A stretch of 54,432 nucleotides of DNA, taken from a virus. The first letter of the stretch is position 1; each line of letters opens with the position of its first letter. This document shows positions 16,469-23,636 of this stretch, piece after piece. The position numbers were made by a program, and so were the translations under genes. The DNA lies in IMG/VR virus record IMGVR_UViG_3300027777_000047, positions 1 to 54,432 of that record; one strand, 5' to 3'. The notes beneath the pieces were generated by a model that was not told where the DNA came from, made no database searches, and saw nothing but the letters and a program-made list of their open reading frames with translations.

Positions 16469-17180
16469 CTCGGATCTCCCCTACGTCAATCACCTCCAGG
16501 GACTTAGCGTCCTCAGGCGTGGGGGCCTGCAAGGCCAGCACGGCGTCAAACTTAGCCATAATTTTGTCAAGACCCTTGGTAACCGCCTCAGGGGGGCGTA
16601 CGGCGTCGGGGTCTTCAATCAAGCCGCTAATACCAAACGCTTGGCGCTCAAGCAACACCAGTGTTTTGAGCGCGGTGGCTAGGGCGTTTATGCTGGTTAC
16701 GCGCTCGGGCATGCTAATTACGCGCCGGTAGGCGGCGTTAAGCCTATCTATGCCACGGTCGTCCGGGGCGTTGAGTAGCTCGCCTAAACCCTCAAACTCC
16801 TCAATACCAACAGTTACAGCGCTAAGCTCTTCAAGCAGTTGGCTAACAATTTTACGCGCGGCTTTAATGTCGGTGCGGTGGTCCACCAACACCGTGCTCT
16901 GCATAGTGGCGGTAACGGCAATAACCTCGGTGCGTAAAGCGTCGCGCTCGGCGCGGTAGCGCTCGGCGGCTTTGGCGTCAATCTCCTCCTGCAAGCGGCG
17001 GCGGGCAAGGGGGTCGCGTAGCCAGCCGTTACGCGTGGCGCGGTTGCTTATGGCGCTGTCGGTGCTGCCAATATCAAGGGCTATGCTGCGTATGGATTTA
17101 ACGCCAAGTTCGTACTGGGCTTGGGCGTAGGCCCAGTCGCCGGCTTTGTCGGGCAGGCGGGCGGGGGTGGCTGTTGCCAT
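16446..17180 (-). CDS. Terminase small subunit (putative)
   Basis: 244 residues. An N-terminal helix-turn-helix region (L-G-V-K-S-I-R-S-I-A-L-D-I-G-S-T-D-S-A-I-S-N-R) could bind the packaging site. A long coiled-coil middle (residues 60-120) and a further helical C-terminus follow. This architecture and the place upstream of the large terminase gene match small terminases. The last codons overlap the start of the homing endonuclease. The pac or cos site is not visible. Confidence 0.7.
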   Translation of the reverse strand: MATATPARLPDKAGDWAYAQAQYELGVKSIRSIALDIGSTDSAISNRATRNGWLRDPLARRRLQEEIDAKAAERYRAERDALRTEVIAVTATMQSTVLVDHRTDIKAARKIVSQLLEELSAVTVGIEEFEGLGELLNAPDDRGIDRLNAAYRRVISMPERVTSINALATALKTLVLLERQAFGISGLIEDPDAVRPPEAVTKGLDKIMAKFDAVLALQAPTPEDAKSLEVIDVGEIRDGVSVPT

Positions 17181-17186
17181 AGTAAA

Positions 17187-17405
17187 TTAAATGTCGCTCT
17201 CGTCGGGGTTGTAGCCTGTGTACCCGGTGCGCTCCATGTAAGCGCCACCGCCCCGGCCCATATAAAACCCCATGCGGCGTGCAATATCGGGGTTTTGATT
17301 TTTCTGTATCACGGCGTCAAGCTCGTGGTGGCCGGTAAAGTTGGGCACCTGTCTAAATTCTTTGGGGGCGCATACGTGCAGCGGGGCACCTTTGGGGCTG
17401 TCCAT
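17187..17405 (-). CDS. First late gene: conserved 72-residue protein
   Basis: ATG 17405 has CAGGAGT with 9 nt spacing. An in-frame extension to 17468 lacks this. The protein is polar, with P-L-H-V-C-A-P-K-E-F-R-Q-V-P-N-F, a helical D-A-V-I-Q-K-N-Q-N-P-D-I-A-R-R-M segment and a Gly/Tyr-rich tail (G-F-Y-M-G-R-G-G-G-A-Y). It leads the leftward late operon. Family not recognised. Confidence 0.65.
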   Translation of the reverse strand: MDSPKGAPLHVCAPKEFRQVPNFTGHHELDAVIQKNQNPDIARRMGFYMGRGGGAYMERTGYTGYNPDESDI

Positions 17406-17439
17406 AATAGGGTAACTCCTGTAAAAGTAAGGCCCGCGC

Positions 17440-17486
17440 AGTGTAGCACAAAAAATTTGGGAGTCCAAAATTTATAGCTTGCTACA
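17440..17486 (-). promoter_or_regulatory. Candidate promoter of the leftward late operon
   Basis: On the minus strand TTGGAC (17468-17463) and TACACT (17445-17440) are separated by 17 bases. Just upstream lies GTAGCAAGCTATAAAT (17486-17471), which resembles the palindromic -10 element of the early operons (TATAGCRCGCTATAAT). It may be a second promoter or a shared regulator site. Position fits transcription of the genes starting at 17405. Confidence 0.45.
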
Positions 17487-17677
17487 AAGTAGTCAGTGCT
17501 AAAAATCGAGCGTCGAAAAAATTTAGAGCTGTGGACTCAGTGCTATGACTGAGGCAGGCCCTAGAGCCCTGCACCACTCGATGGTTCTGGTCAATTCGGC
17601 TCAGGTCAACCCGGTACCTTGAACGATCCTTGTCGATTCTGTAATCGTGGTCGCTCAGCTCAGGGTCGCTGAGCTCA

Positions 17678-17760
17678 GGGCACGTGGGCTCGGGGCTGAG
17701 TGGGTTCGGTGGGCACGTGGGCTCGGGGCTGAGTGGGTTCGGTGGGCACGTGGGTTCGGT
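17678..17760 (+). repeat. 33-bp tandem direct repeat (two full copies and one partial)
   Basis: The unit starting gggcacgtgggctcgg occupies 17678-17710 and 17711-17743, and a 17-bp shortened version 17744-17760. It is non-coding and lies between the two divergent arms. The GCACGTG hexamer palindrome occurs in each copy. A regulatory, replication or packaging role is plausible. Confidence 0.85.
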
Positions 17761-17866
17761 GTAAGGTTCATGTAAGGTGCCAACCTTACACCAACCTTAC
17801 AAGGGTCCAGGTGCTGGGTTGTAAGGTTCATGTAAGGTGCCAACCTTACACCAACCTTACACCGAC
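17761..17866 (+). repeat. Iteron-like GTAAGGTT/AACCTTAC repeats
   Basis: A 40-bp sequence is present identically at 17761-17800 and 17821-17860. Each copy holds two GTAAGG motifs followed by two inverted CCTTAC motifs, so it can bind a protein in both orientations or form cruciforms. The 25-bp end part (17842-17866) recurs at 18463-18487, after the first early gene. Confidence 0.85.
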
Positions 17867-17907
17867 GCCCGGTTTAACTTTACAAAACTTTACACGGCAT
17901 GACCGTT

Positions 17908-17923
17908 TATAGCGCGCTATAAT
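17908..17923 (+). promoter_or_regulatory. Early promoter with perfect palindromic -10 element
   Basis: TATAGCGCGCTATAAT: the first 14 bases are a perfect inverted repeat that overlaps the -10 box TATAAT (17918-17923). No good -35 lies 16-18 bp upstream; TTTACA at 17889 is 23 bp away. It drives the gene at 17970. After it, GTGTACC and GGTGCAC (17930-17936, 17943-17949) can pair in the 5' leader. Confidence 0.65.
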
Positions 17924-17969
17924 GTAAGCGTGTACCAATCCCGGTGCACTGTACTAACTAGGAGGCCTT

Positions 17970-18410
17970 ATGGCACGCAAAGCAAAATCCCCCGCCCCAG
18001 TGGCAAACCCCGTGGTCGAAGTAGAGGCCGTTGAAGTGGCCGCAAACCCTTTCGCCGGTCTGTTGGCCGCACCAGTGGCACCAGTGGCACCAGCTAAGGT
18101 GCATGCCGTGGCCGTGGGCGGTGAGACCTATGTGGCCGCAAACCACGTAGCTACCTACAAAGGCACGCGTCCCGTGGCCGTGGGCGGTGCCACCTACCAA
18201 CTGACCGGGCTGCCCTATAACCCTACCGCCGGGCACGTTAACGCATTACAGTGGCAGGCTGTGCTGGACGCTATTGAGGCCAATGACGGCGAGCCCGTTA
18301 CCGTGGCGCAAGTGGCAGCGCAGTACCCGGCCGGTATCGCAGCCGGTAACGCAGCCGGGTTCTTGGCCTACCGGGCTAAGGGTGCAAAGCCGAATGTTGA
18401 ACTAGCATAG
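17970..18410 (+). CDS. First rightward gene; Ala/Val-rich protein of unknown function
   Basis: 146 residues, with ACTAGGAGG 5 nt upstream of the ATG. The protein has a basic start (A-R-K-A-K-S-P-A-P) and an Ala/Pro/Val linker. Two copies of a short V-A-V-G-G-x-T-Y motif follow (V-A-V-G-G-E-T-Y and V-A-V-G-G-A-T-Y), then a helical C-terminus with A-A-Q-Y-P-A-G-I-A-A. No Cys, no membrane helix. It has its own promoter and terminator, flanked by identical 25-bp repeats, so it is probably highly expressed early. Its role may be regulatory or host take-over, but nothing in the sequence says so. Confidence 0.75.
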   Translation: MARKAKSPAPVANPVVEVEAVEVAANPFAGLLAAPVAPVAPAKVHAVAVGGETYVAANHVATYKGTRPVAVGGATYQLTGLPYNPTAGHVNALQWQAVLDAIEANDGEPVTVAQVAAQYPAGIAAGNAAGFLAYRAKGAKPNVELA

Positions 18411-18430
18411 GGTTTACCCTTAGCCCCTGA

Positions 18431-18454
18431 AACCCGGCCCCGGCCGGGTTTTTT
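18431..18454 (+). terminator. Rho-independent terminator after the first early gene
   Basis: AACCCGGCC and GGCCGGGTT pair around a 2-base loop (plus flexible ends) and are followed by TTTTTT. It closes the single-gene unit that starts at 17908. Confidence 0.85.
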
Positions 18455-18758
18455 GCGCCCGGAACCTTACACCAACCTTACACCGACAACGATTGCCGAT
18501 CTGACCACGACCGCCGACCCGACCCGACGACCAGAGACGAGACGAGATGACCTGAGATGATTCTGGTCAGCTCTAGTATTAAATACATTTTGGATCAAAT
18601 AAGAAACTCGCGCGCGTAGGTATCAGTATAGAGTCTGGTCAGCTCAGCGGTCAGCCCCAAGTGCTGACCATTTAGTTTGCCCGCTGACAACTCTGGCCCC
18701 CTATAATTGGCATGCCAGCAAATGGCTGGTGGTCTAATTACTAAGGGGTATTCGCACT
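18455..18758 (+). promoter_or_regulatory. Non-coding spacer with repeats and a promoter
   Basis: This 304-bp stretch has no gene. It holds the 25-bp repeat at 18463-18487, several GGTCAGC motifs, one copy of a 31-bp repeat at 18594-18624, and a -10 box TATAAT at 18702-18707 with TTGCCC 19 bp upstream. CCAGC/GCTGG (18715-18719, 18725-18729) forms a short leader hairpin just before the gene at 18759. Confidence 0.55.
18594..18624 (+). repeat. 31-bp direct repeat, copy 1
   Basis: ATCAAAT-N3-AAACTCGCGCG-N2-TAGGTATC; the other copy is at 19240-19270 with identical spacing. Both copies flank a small two-gene unit. A binding site for a replication or control protein is likely. Confidence 0.75.
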
Positions 18759-18965
18759 ATGACCGCACTCACAACACCCACACAAATCAACGCTTACAGG
18801 CTAGCCACTCTGCGTAGTGCGCTTAGGCTAGAGTCTAAGGGCATGCGTATGAGTCGGGGTCCAACGGCCCTGTCTATTCTGCGGGGTATGGGCTACAGCG
18901 GCACCCGTACCGCTGTGCTGGCTCAAGTGACCGCCGACGTAGCCGCCAGCATGCAGGAGCACTGA
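18759..18965 (+). CDS. Small basic early protein
   Basis: 68 residues, Arg/Leu/Ala-rich helical composition (R-L-A-T-L-R-S-A-L-R-L-E) with a basic middle (G-M-R-M-S-R-G-P). The sequence G-Y-S-G-T-R-T-A-V-L-A-Q-V could be a small helix-turn-helix. CTAAGGGG lies 13 nt upstream. Short operon with the gene at 18968. Function unknown. Confidence 0.65.
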   Translation: MTALTTPTQINAYRLATLRSALRLESKGMRMSRGPTALSILRGMGYSGTRTAVLAQVTADVAASMQEH

Positions 18966-18967
18966 GC

Positions 18968-19135
18968 ATGGCCAAACGCACTTACGAAGTTGAGCTAAAG
19001 TACGAGGCCTACGTGGTAGTGACTGTAGACGCCGACAGCGAGGACGACGCCGAGGCTCTTGCAATGGCAGAAGCCGCGCACCTTATTGATAATGGCGGGG
19101 GTTGGACGCTCGAGTCTATTGAGGAACTGGCCTGA
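18968..19135 (+). CDS. Small acidic early protein
   Basis: 55 residues. ATG 18968 lies two bases after the previous stop (TGAGCATG). The sequence Y-E-V-E-L-K-Y-E-A-Y-V-V-V-T-V-D-A is two beta-strands, followed by an acidic helix (D-S-E-D-D-A-E-A-L-A-M-A-E-A-A) and W-T-L-E-S-I-E-E. A beta-beta-alpha pattern like this is common in tiny phage early proteins. No known function. Confidence 0.65.
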   Translation: MAKRTYEVELKYEAYVVVTVDADSEDDAEALAMAEAAHLIDNGGGWTLESIEELA

Positions 19136-19149
19136 GCGCTCAGCACCAA

Positions 19150-19187
19150 GGGCTCCACACTCTGGTTGTGTGGGGTCCTTTTATTTT
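19150..19187 (+). terminator. Terminator after the early two-gene unit
   Basis: GGCTCCACAC pairs with GTGTGGGGTCC, followed by TTTTATTTTA. Ends the unit begun at 18702. Confidence 0.75.
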
Positions 19188-19678
19188 AGCCCGGCAAAGT
19201 CAGCTCCAGTCTGGGGTCTAAAAGACTAAGTTCTTTCCAATCAAATCCTAAACTCGCGCGTATAGGTATCCAAGTATTCGGCTTTTGGGGCCAAAATTTA
19301 CTACCAAGGGGCCGTTGACTCGCCACCATTTTGAGCCCCTAGCCCTTAGACAAAAACCCTACCAACTCAGCCCCCGCGCCCCATTTTGGTGGGTTTACAG
19401 TCCAAAGCCCAAAATTGGTAGCAAGGACCCAAAAATAGGACCGTTGTTTTATATAGCTTTTTTGCCACAATAACAAGTAGCATGGGTACCCAATACCACG
19501 TATTAAATTAAATATATTATGTTAAGTAGGCAGTTTCACATAGTGTAGGGTTATATATTTGCTAGTTACCATGCTACTAAGAATTAAAAACACTATACAA
19601 TACAACAACTTACGCGGTAGCAAGCACCTCGCTACCTCCACGCTACCATGCTACCACCACTTTTAGGAGCCTAGACCC
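19188..19678 (+). other. 491-bp gene-free region; candidate replication origin
   Basis: I see no credible gene here. The left part carries the second 31-bp repeat (19240-19270) and CCAAAATT motifs in direct arrangement (CCAAAATTTACTACC, CCAAAATTGGTAGC). The middle, about 19440-19600, is strikingly AT-rich (TTAAATTAAATATATTA). The right part has repeated GCTACC and ACCATGCTAC motifs (19563-19575, 19617-19656). AT-rich DNA beside clustered short repeats just upstream of the primase-helicase gene fits an origin of replication. This is inference from layout only. Confidence 0.4.
19240..19270 (+). repeat. 31-bp direct repeat, copy 2
   Basis: Same spacing as copy 1 at 18594-18624, differing only in the N3 and N2 spacers. 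Confidence 0.75.
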
Positions 19679-19975
19679 ATGCCTAATGACTCAAGAAACC
19701 TCCCCTTTTTAAAGCCCGGTGGGTCATTTGTAACGGACCCCATAAGTAGACTTACGCTGTTCCTTAAACGCACGCCTGCTATTCAGCAGCTACAGTGTCC
19801 CCCCTATACCGAGCGCGTTAACCCCACGTGGCGTTTTATAGTGAATGGCGTACCTTGCGAAGTAGAGCGTAGCGACAAGCGATTTTACTTGCGCACTGGA
19901 CGTAAACTTTTGCTTGATAGCACTTACACACGGGGCCAGAGCGGGCGGTTAGAGTCTAATATTCTAGCCTTGTAG
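19679..19975 (+). CDS. Hypothetical early protein
   Basis: 98 residues, with TTAGGAG 9 nt upstream. A compact alpha/beta protein: R-L-T-L-F-L-K-R-T-P-A-I helix, then T-W-R-F-I-V-N-G-V-P-C-E-V-E-R-S and K-R-F-Y-L-R-T-G-R-K-L-L-L strands. Basic C-terminus. Placed directly after the candidate origin and before the primase-helicase, so a replication accessory role is possible. Not recognised. Confidence 0.65.
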   Translation: MPNDSRNLPFLKPGGSFVTDPISRLTLFLKRTPAIQQLQCPPYTERVNPTWRFIVNGVPCEVERSDKRFYLRTGRKLLLDSTYTRGQSGRLESNILAL

Positions 19976-20009
19976 CGCCCTGCCCAATGCTATACTGGCC
20001 CAAGGCAAC

Positions 20010-20044
20010 AAAAAAGCCACGCGGGGCTGAATCCGGTGGCTTTT
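20010..20044 (+). terminator. Hairpin terminator after the 98-residue gene
   Basis: AAAAGCCAC pairs with GTGGCTTTT over a 17-base loop. The arms' own A and T tracts make it work as a terminator in either direction. A TATACT box (about 19990) precedes it, so a short leader RNA is also possible. Confidence 0.6.
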
Positions 20045-20108
20045 AGACTTCTACTTCTACACTTCTACTAGGACAACGCTCAGCAATGAGCGCTGGGTAC
20101 ATTATACC

Positions 20109-22271
20109 ATGTTAGCCTATTCGCAGGTTAAGGGCACTACGCCCCATGCACACGTCACCCCCCCTGAGGTTATTAAATACTTAGCCGACCGCGGAATAAG
20201 TATCACCCTTGCCGCGCAGCTAGAGCTCAAAGTGCTTAGCGCGCAAGCCCTAATGGAGGCCGCACGGGGCATAGTTAGCGCATACGAGGACGACCGGTAC
20301 GCTATAGTGTTCCCCCACCATAGTCCACTGGGGTTTGAAATTGAGTGGTGGAGCGCTAGGCTCGTACCCCGCCGCCCCGCTGCTGACCCCACCCCCCTGC
20401 GGGTGATACACAGTTTTGCCGCTGCCGTTGACCCCACCCTGGCCCCAGCCTACAAACTAGGCAAGATGTTCTGCCCGCCAAGCACTCCGCCAGCAGCGTA
20501 TCTACCCCATGCAGCTACCTTACCCGACTGGACCAAGCTGCCCCGGGGCGCGCGGGTGTTCTTTCATGAGTCAGTCATAAAAGCGATCAATGGTGCGCGG
20601 TTGGGGCACTACAGCATCGGGCTAAACGGCGTGTGGGGTTGGTCTAGCCGCAAGCACCAAATAGCTCTGCTGCCCGAGATTAGAGACATACCTTGGCGCG
20701 CTTTAGAGCTTGAGCCTGTTATTTTGTTTGACACCAACATTAACACCAGCTTCCAAGTTGAGGAGGCCGCCAAGCGCTTAGCCGCTAAGCTGCTAGAACT
20801 TACCGGACGCACGGCGCGTATTCTGCGCATGCACACCAGTGCCGATTTACTTGGTGGTGCCGACTACGGGTTTGACGACTTTGCCGTTACTGTTGGCAAC
20901 ACCCACGCCAAGGCTTTGCTAGACACCCCTTGGCCCGACCTTGAGGAGATTGACATAAGCGAGGTCGAGCTTATGAAGTTCGCCTTGAACAGCAAAGTAG
21001 CCGTGGTGCGTAGTATGAGTAGGGTTGCCGATATTGAGAGCGGTGCTTTAATGACCACTAGCTCTTTTACCGAGCTTGTGTACGCGCACTATCAAGCCCA
21101 AGTGCCTTTGCCCGACGGCACTACTAAGGACGTCAACGTAGCCAAGCTCTGGCTAAAAGACGAGCGTAAGTTGCAGGTAGAGGGTTTGATGTACAGCCCC
21201 GGCCAACCCACCATCCACATGGACGCTGCCGGTAAGGCGTACCTCAACACATGGCGGGGTATGGGCTTAACCCCAGACCCCGGCCTTGTAGACCAGTGGC
21301 TTGGGCTGCTGAGCGCCAACCTTGGAGATTTAGACTTGCAGGAGTGGGTGCTTAACTGGCTGGCGTATCCGTTACAGCACCCGGGCGCTAAGTTGAACAC
21401 CCTGCTGTTGATATTTGGCCCTAGCGGCACGGGTAAAGACCTATTCCTCACACCCATGCACGCTATCTACGGCAACAACGCGGTTAAAGTGAGCAATGAC
21501 GAACTTAAGTCCACCTTTACAAGTCTGTACGCTGCGCGGCAGTTCATACACGCGGACGAACTTAAACGCACCCCCAGCGCCAGCGACAGCGTAAACCAAA
21601 AGATTAAAGGCATGGTCACCAACGCCACCATGACCGTTAACCGCAAAGGCGACCCCGAGTATAAGATCCGCAACGTAGCCAACTTAGCGATTACCAGCAA
21701 CTACTACGACTGTATCAAACTAGACGAGGACGACCGCAGAGCCGCTATTATACGTTGGAGCCCTGTTACCGAGGCCTTAGACATGCGCGGCATGCAGGGT
21801 TACTGGCGTCCGTTGGCCGCGTGGTTGACCAGCACCGCTGGGGCGGCAGCTATCTACGCTTACTTACTAGACCGTGACCTAACCGGGTTTGACCCCGCCG
21901 CGTGGGCTCCCACTACTGTGTGGAAAGAACAGGTGATAGACGCCGCGCGCTCCCCTATTGAGCGGTTTGCTGCTCAGCTTAAAGTAGAGCCCGAACTACA
22001 CTTGCCCCCGTTAACCGATGGCCGCGTGCTATTCACGGCTAAAGAACTTGCCATGTACCACTACGGCCTAGAACCCGCCAAGGGCCAGATAGACGCCTTG
22101 GCTAACGAACTCCGTAACCAGAATTTTGTACGCGCCAACCGCGACAAATCCATTAAAAGCAAGGGCGGTGGAGTTAACCGTTACTGGGTAGTTCAACGGG
22201 CCGACTTGCCCATACAAGACTGGCAAGACCCCACCGTGTGTGGGAAGCATTTAAGGGCACACGGACTTTAA
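20109..22271 (+). CDS. Primase-helicase, SF3 type
   Basis: 720 residues. The C-terminal half (about 400-640) is an SF3 helicase of the D5/DUF5906 kind: Walker A G-P-S-G-T-G-K-D at 437-444, Walker B around I-H-A-D-E-L, and the later I-T-S-N-Y sensor motif. The N-terminal half (20-300) follows the DUF3854 primase pattern with a TOPRIM-like core: F-F-H-E at 151-154 supplies the first acid, and the I-L-F-D-T-N at 205-210 replaces the usual D-S-D. It would start and unwind replication forks for the family A polymerase. First gene of the main replication operon. No strong ribosome binding site upstream, so the exact start is open. Confidence 0.85.
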   Translation: MLAYSQVKGTTPHAHVTPPEVIKYLADRGISITLAAQLELKVLSAQALMEAARGIVSAYEDDRYAIVFPHHSPLGFEIEWWSARLVPRRPAADPTPLRVIHSFAAAVDPTLAPAYKLGKMFCPPSTPPAAYLPHAATLPDWTKLPRGARVFFHESVIKAINGARLGHYSIGLNGVWGWSSRKHQIALLPEIRDIPWRALELEPVILFDTNINTSFQVEEAAKRLAAKLLELTGRTARILRMHTSADLLGGADYGFDDFAVTVGNTHAKALLDTPWPDLEEIDISEVELMKFALNSKVAVVRSMSRVADIESGALMTTSSFTELVYAHYQAQVPLPDGTTKDVNVAKLWLKDERKLQVEGLMYSPGQPTIHMDAAGKAYLNTWRGMGLTPDPGLVDQWLGLLSANLGDLDLQEWVLNWLAYPLQHPGAKLNTLLLIFGPSGTGKDLFLTPMHAIYGNNAVKVSNDELKSTFTSLYAARQFIHADELKRTPSASDSVNQKIKGMVTNATMTVNRKGDPEYKIRNVANLAITSNYYDCIKLDEDDRRAAIIRWSPVTEALDMRGMQGYWRPLAAWLTSTAGAAAIYAYLLDRDLTGFDPAAWAPTTVWKEQVIDAARSPIERFAAQLKVEPELHLPPLTDGRVLFTAKELAMYHYGLEPAKGQIDALANELRNQNFVRANRDKSIKSKGGGVNRYWVVQRADLPIQDWQDPTVCGKHLRAHGL

Positions 22272-22306
22272 AGCACGCTATAATTGCCTTGCCAGCAACC
22301 CGCTGG
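22268..22306 (+). promoter_or_regulatory. Palindromic -10 promoter with leader hairpin
   Basis: TTAAAGCACGCTATAAT (22268-22284) holds a TATAAT box with only the right half of the palindrome conserved. CCAGC and GCTGG (22292-22296, 22302-22306) form a leader hairpin, followed by AACTTAGGAG before the gene at 22337. Confidence 0.6.
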
Positions 22307-22336
22307 TGTTCTAATTAACTTAGGAGCATCCATACT

Positions 22337-22573
22337 ATGGGGCAAGTCAAACAATACTATTACAGCTGTCGTTCTTGCGGTGATTGCATAGACCCCGAGC
22401 GTTACGCGCTGGGTTACAGAGTGTGTTTACCGTGTGGCGAGCAAGCCGCGCGCGTAGAGCGCACTAGCTGGTGCGTGGTGCAGGAGTACAGCAAAGGCGC
22501 GTATCAGTTGGTGACGGCCAGTGCAGCTTCCGTAACCTTACGACAAACCAACCCCAAGGAGCAGCGCACATGA
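22337..22573 (+). CDS. Small zinc-ribbon-like protein
   Basis: 78 residues, TTAGGAG upstream. Cysteines at 11, 14, 17, 30 and 33 (C-R-S-C-G-D-C and C-L-P-C) form a DksA/TraR-type or zinc-ribbon metal site in the first 35 residues. The rest is short beta strands. Such small Zn proteins often bind RNA polymerase or DNA. The target here is unknown. Stop overlaps the next start (ATGA). Confidence 0.7.
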   Translation: MGQVKQYYYSCRSCGDCIDPERYALGYRVCLPCGEQAARVERTSWCVVQEYSKGAYQLVTASAASVTLRQTNPKEQRT

Positions 22574-22812
22574 CTAAAGTAGTTGCCGGACACAACGACC
22601 CGGGCTACCTGCCCGACGAAGACCCCATTGAGTGCGAAAACCTACAAGAGGCAATACGTTACCTCATGCAAGCAGTGGCCACATACTTCCGTATTGAAAT
22701 AGACGAGATAGAGCTTACCGTGCATGATGTAATGCGTTTCCAGCGGGCGGTAATGAACGCCGAGCCGGGCAGCACGTACATTTTCCGGGGCCATGCGTTC
22801 TGGGTGCACTAA
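22570..22812 (+). CDS. Hypothetical acidic early protein
   Basis: 80 residues from ATG 22570 (coupled ATGA). AAGGAG lies just upstream in the previous gene. Sequence: E-D-P-I-E-C-E-N-L-Q-E-A-I-R-Y-L-M-Q-A-V-A helix and E-I-D-E-I-E-L-T-V-H-D-V acidic stretch. No motif. Part of a three-gene unit between two promoters. Confidence 0.65.
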   Translation: MTKVVAGHNDPGYLPDEDPIECENLQEAIRYLMQAVATYFRIEIDEIELTVHDVMRFQRAVMNAEPGSTYIFRGHAFWVH

Positions 22813-22814
22813 AC

Positions 22815-23036
22815 ATGTACTACAAAGACTTTGGACCCTGCGTCCGCATTGAGTATTTAAACAGTCCGCGTGATCTAGCATACGACATCATGGTTTGCAC
22901 TAAACAGCCTAACGACACTTGGCTAGCCTATCGTGGCTTTAACAGTTTGAGCAACGACTACGCCTTTACCAGCGCCAAAGAGCTAGCAGTCGAGCTGGAA
23001 CAAAAATATAAAAATAGTTGTGCGCCGACTATATAG
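22815..23036 (+). CDS. Hypothetical early protein
   Basis: 73 residues, starting two bases after the preceding stop. Core Y-K-D-F-G-P-C-V-R-I-E-Y-L and a helical tail (S-A-K-E-L-A-V-E-L-E-Q-K-Y). No recognised family. The stop lies directly at the next promoter. Confidence 0.65.
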   Translation: MYYKDFGPCVRIEYLNSPRDLAYDIMVCTKQPNDTWLAYRGFNSLSNDYAFTSAKELAVELEQKYKNSCAPTI

Positions 23037-23074
23037 CACGCTATAATTAATTACCGGCCCAGCGGTTTTCTGGG
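23032..23074 (+). promoter_or_regulatory. Palindromic -10 promoter with leader hairpin
   Basis: TATAGCACGCTATAAT at 23032-23047, overlapping the stop of the upstream gene. TTGTGC lies 17 bp upstream as a weak -35. CCCAG/CTGGG (23058-23062, 23070-23074) forms a leader hairpin, followed by TACTAACTAGGAG before the gene at 23098. Confidence 0.7.
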
Positions 23075-23097
23075 TGTACTAACTAGGAGCATCTAGC

Positions 23098-23565
23098 ATG
23101 AAATCTTTAACTGCCGCGCTTGCTGACCGCAAAGCCGACATTGCCCGCCAAGCCTCTAATGTCAAAACACTGAGCCGGGTGGTAAAAGCGACTAACTTGG
23201 CCCGGGCGTTTGACCGCCTAGTGGCCCACTGCCCCCAAGCCGAGCTTATGGTGTACAGCTACAGCGTCTACATTGATGTGCCTGTAAAAAGCATGCAGCA
23301 CATGACTGACGCTTTAGAGTTTTTTGAGAATGAGCTGGGTGTCGAGTTCACCTCCACTAGAGACGAACCTACCGGCGGCGTGCGCCAGTTTGACATTGGC
23401 TGGCAGAGCGCCGAAAAGCTGGGCTTTTGGCTTTACGTCCGCGCGCTGATTAGGGGCAACGAAGACGACCCCACCGCCACCTGCAAACGCGTGCAGACCG
23501 GCGTTAAGATGGTTGAGCAACCAGTTTATGAAATACAGTGTGCTGAACAACTTGCTGTTGCATGA
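23098..23565 (+). CDS. Hypothetical early protein
   Basis: 155 residues with a basic N-terminal helix (K-S-L-T-A-A-L-A-D-R-K-A-D-I-A-R) and a later alpha/beta part (V-Y-S-Y-S-V-Y-I-D-V, L-G-F-W-L-Y-V-R-A-L-I). Single-gene unit with its own promoter, preceded by CTAGGAG. A small acidic-basic globular protein, not recognised. The early promoter suggests a regulatory or take-over role. Confidence 0.65.
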   Translation: MKSLTAALADRKADIARQASNVKTLSRVVKATNLARAFDRLVAHCPQAELMVYSYSVYIDVPVKSMQHMTDALEFFENELGVEFTSTRDEPTGGVRQFDIGWQSAEKLGFWLYVRALIRGNEDDPTATCKRVQTGVKMVEQPVYEIQCAEQLAVA

Positions 23566-23568
23566 GTT

Positions 23569-23611
23569 TATAGCACGCTATAATGTAGGTACTGGCCCGG
23601 CAGCTTCCGGG
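23569..23611 (+). promoter_or_regulatory. Palindromic -10 promoter with leader hairpin
   Basis: TATAGCACGCTATAAT at 23569-23584. CCCGG/CCGGG (23596-23600, 23607-23611) forms a leader hairpin, followed by CTAACTAGGAG before the gene at 23637. Same architecture as the unit at 23032. Confidence 0.7.
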
Positions 23612-23636
23612 ATTGCACTAACTAGGAGAGTTTTAA

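Noticed and set aside
17678-17760. CRISPR-like array
   Set aside because: The 33-bp units are directly adjacent with no spacers and no cas genes are present; simple tandem repeat.
19285-19473. 62-codon open frame in the candidate origin region
   Set aside because: Low-complexity product with many Lys/Pro from repeated motifs, no ribosome binding site, and it lies over the direct repeats; judged non-coding.
20117-20437. Long antisense open frames opposite the primase and polymerase genes
   Set aside because: They mirror codon structure of strongly conserved plus-strand enzymes and lack ribosome binding sites; shadow frames.
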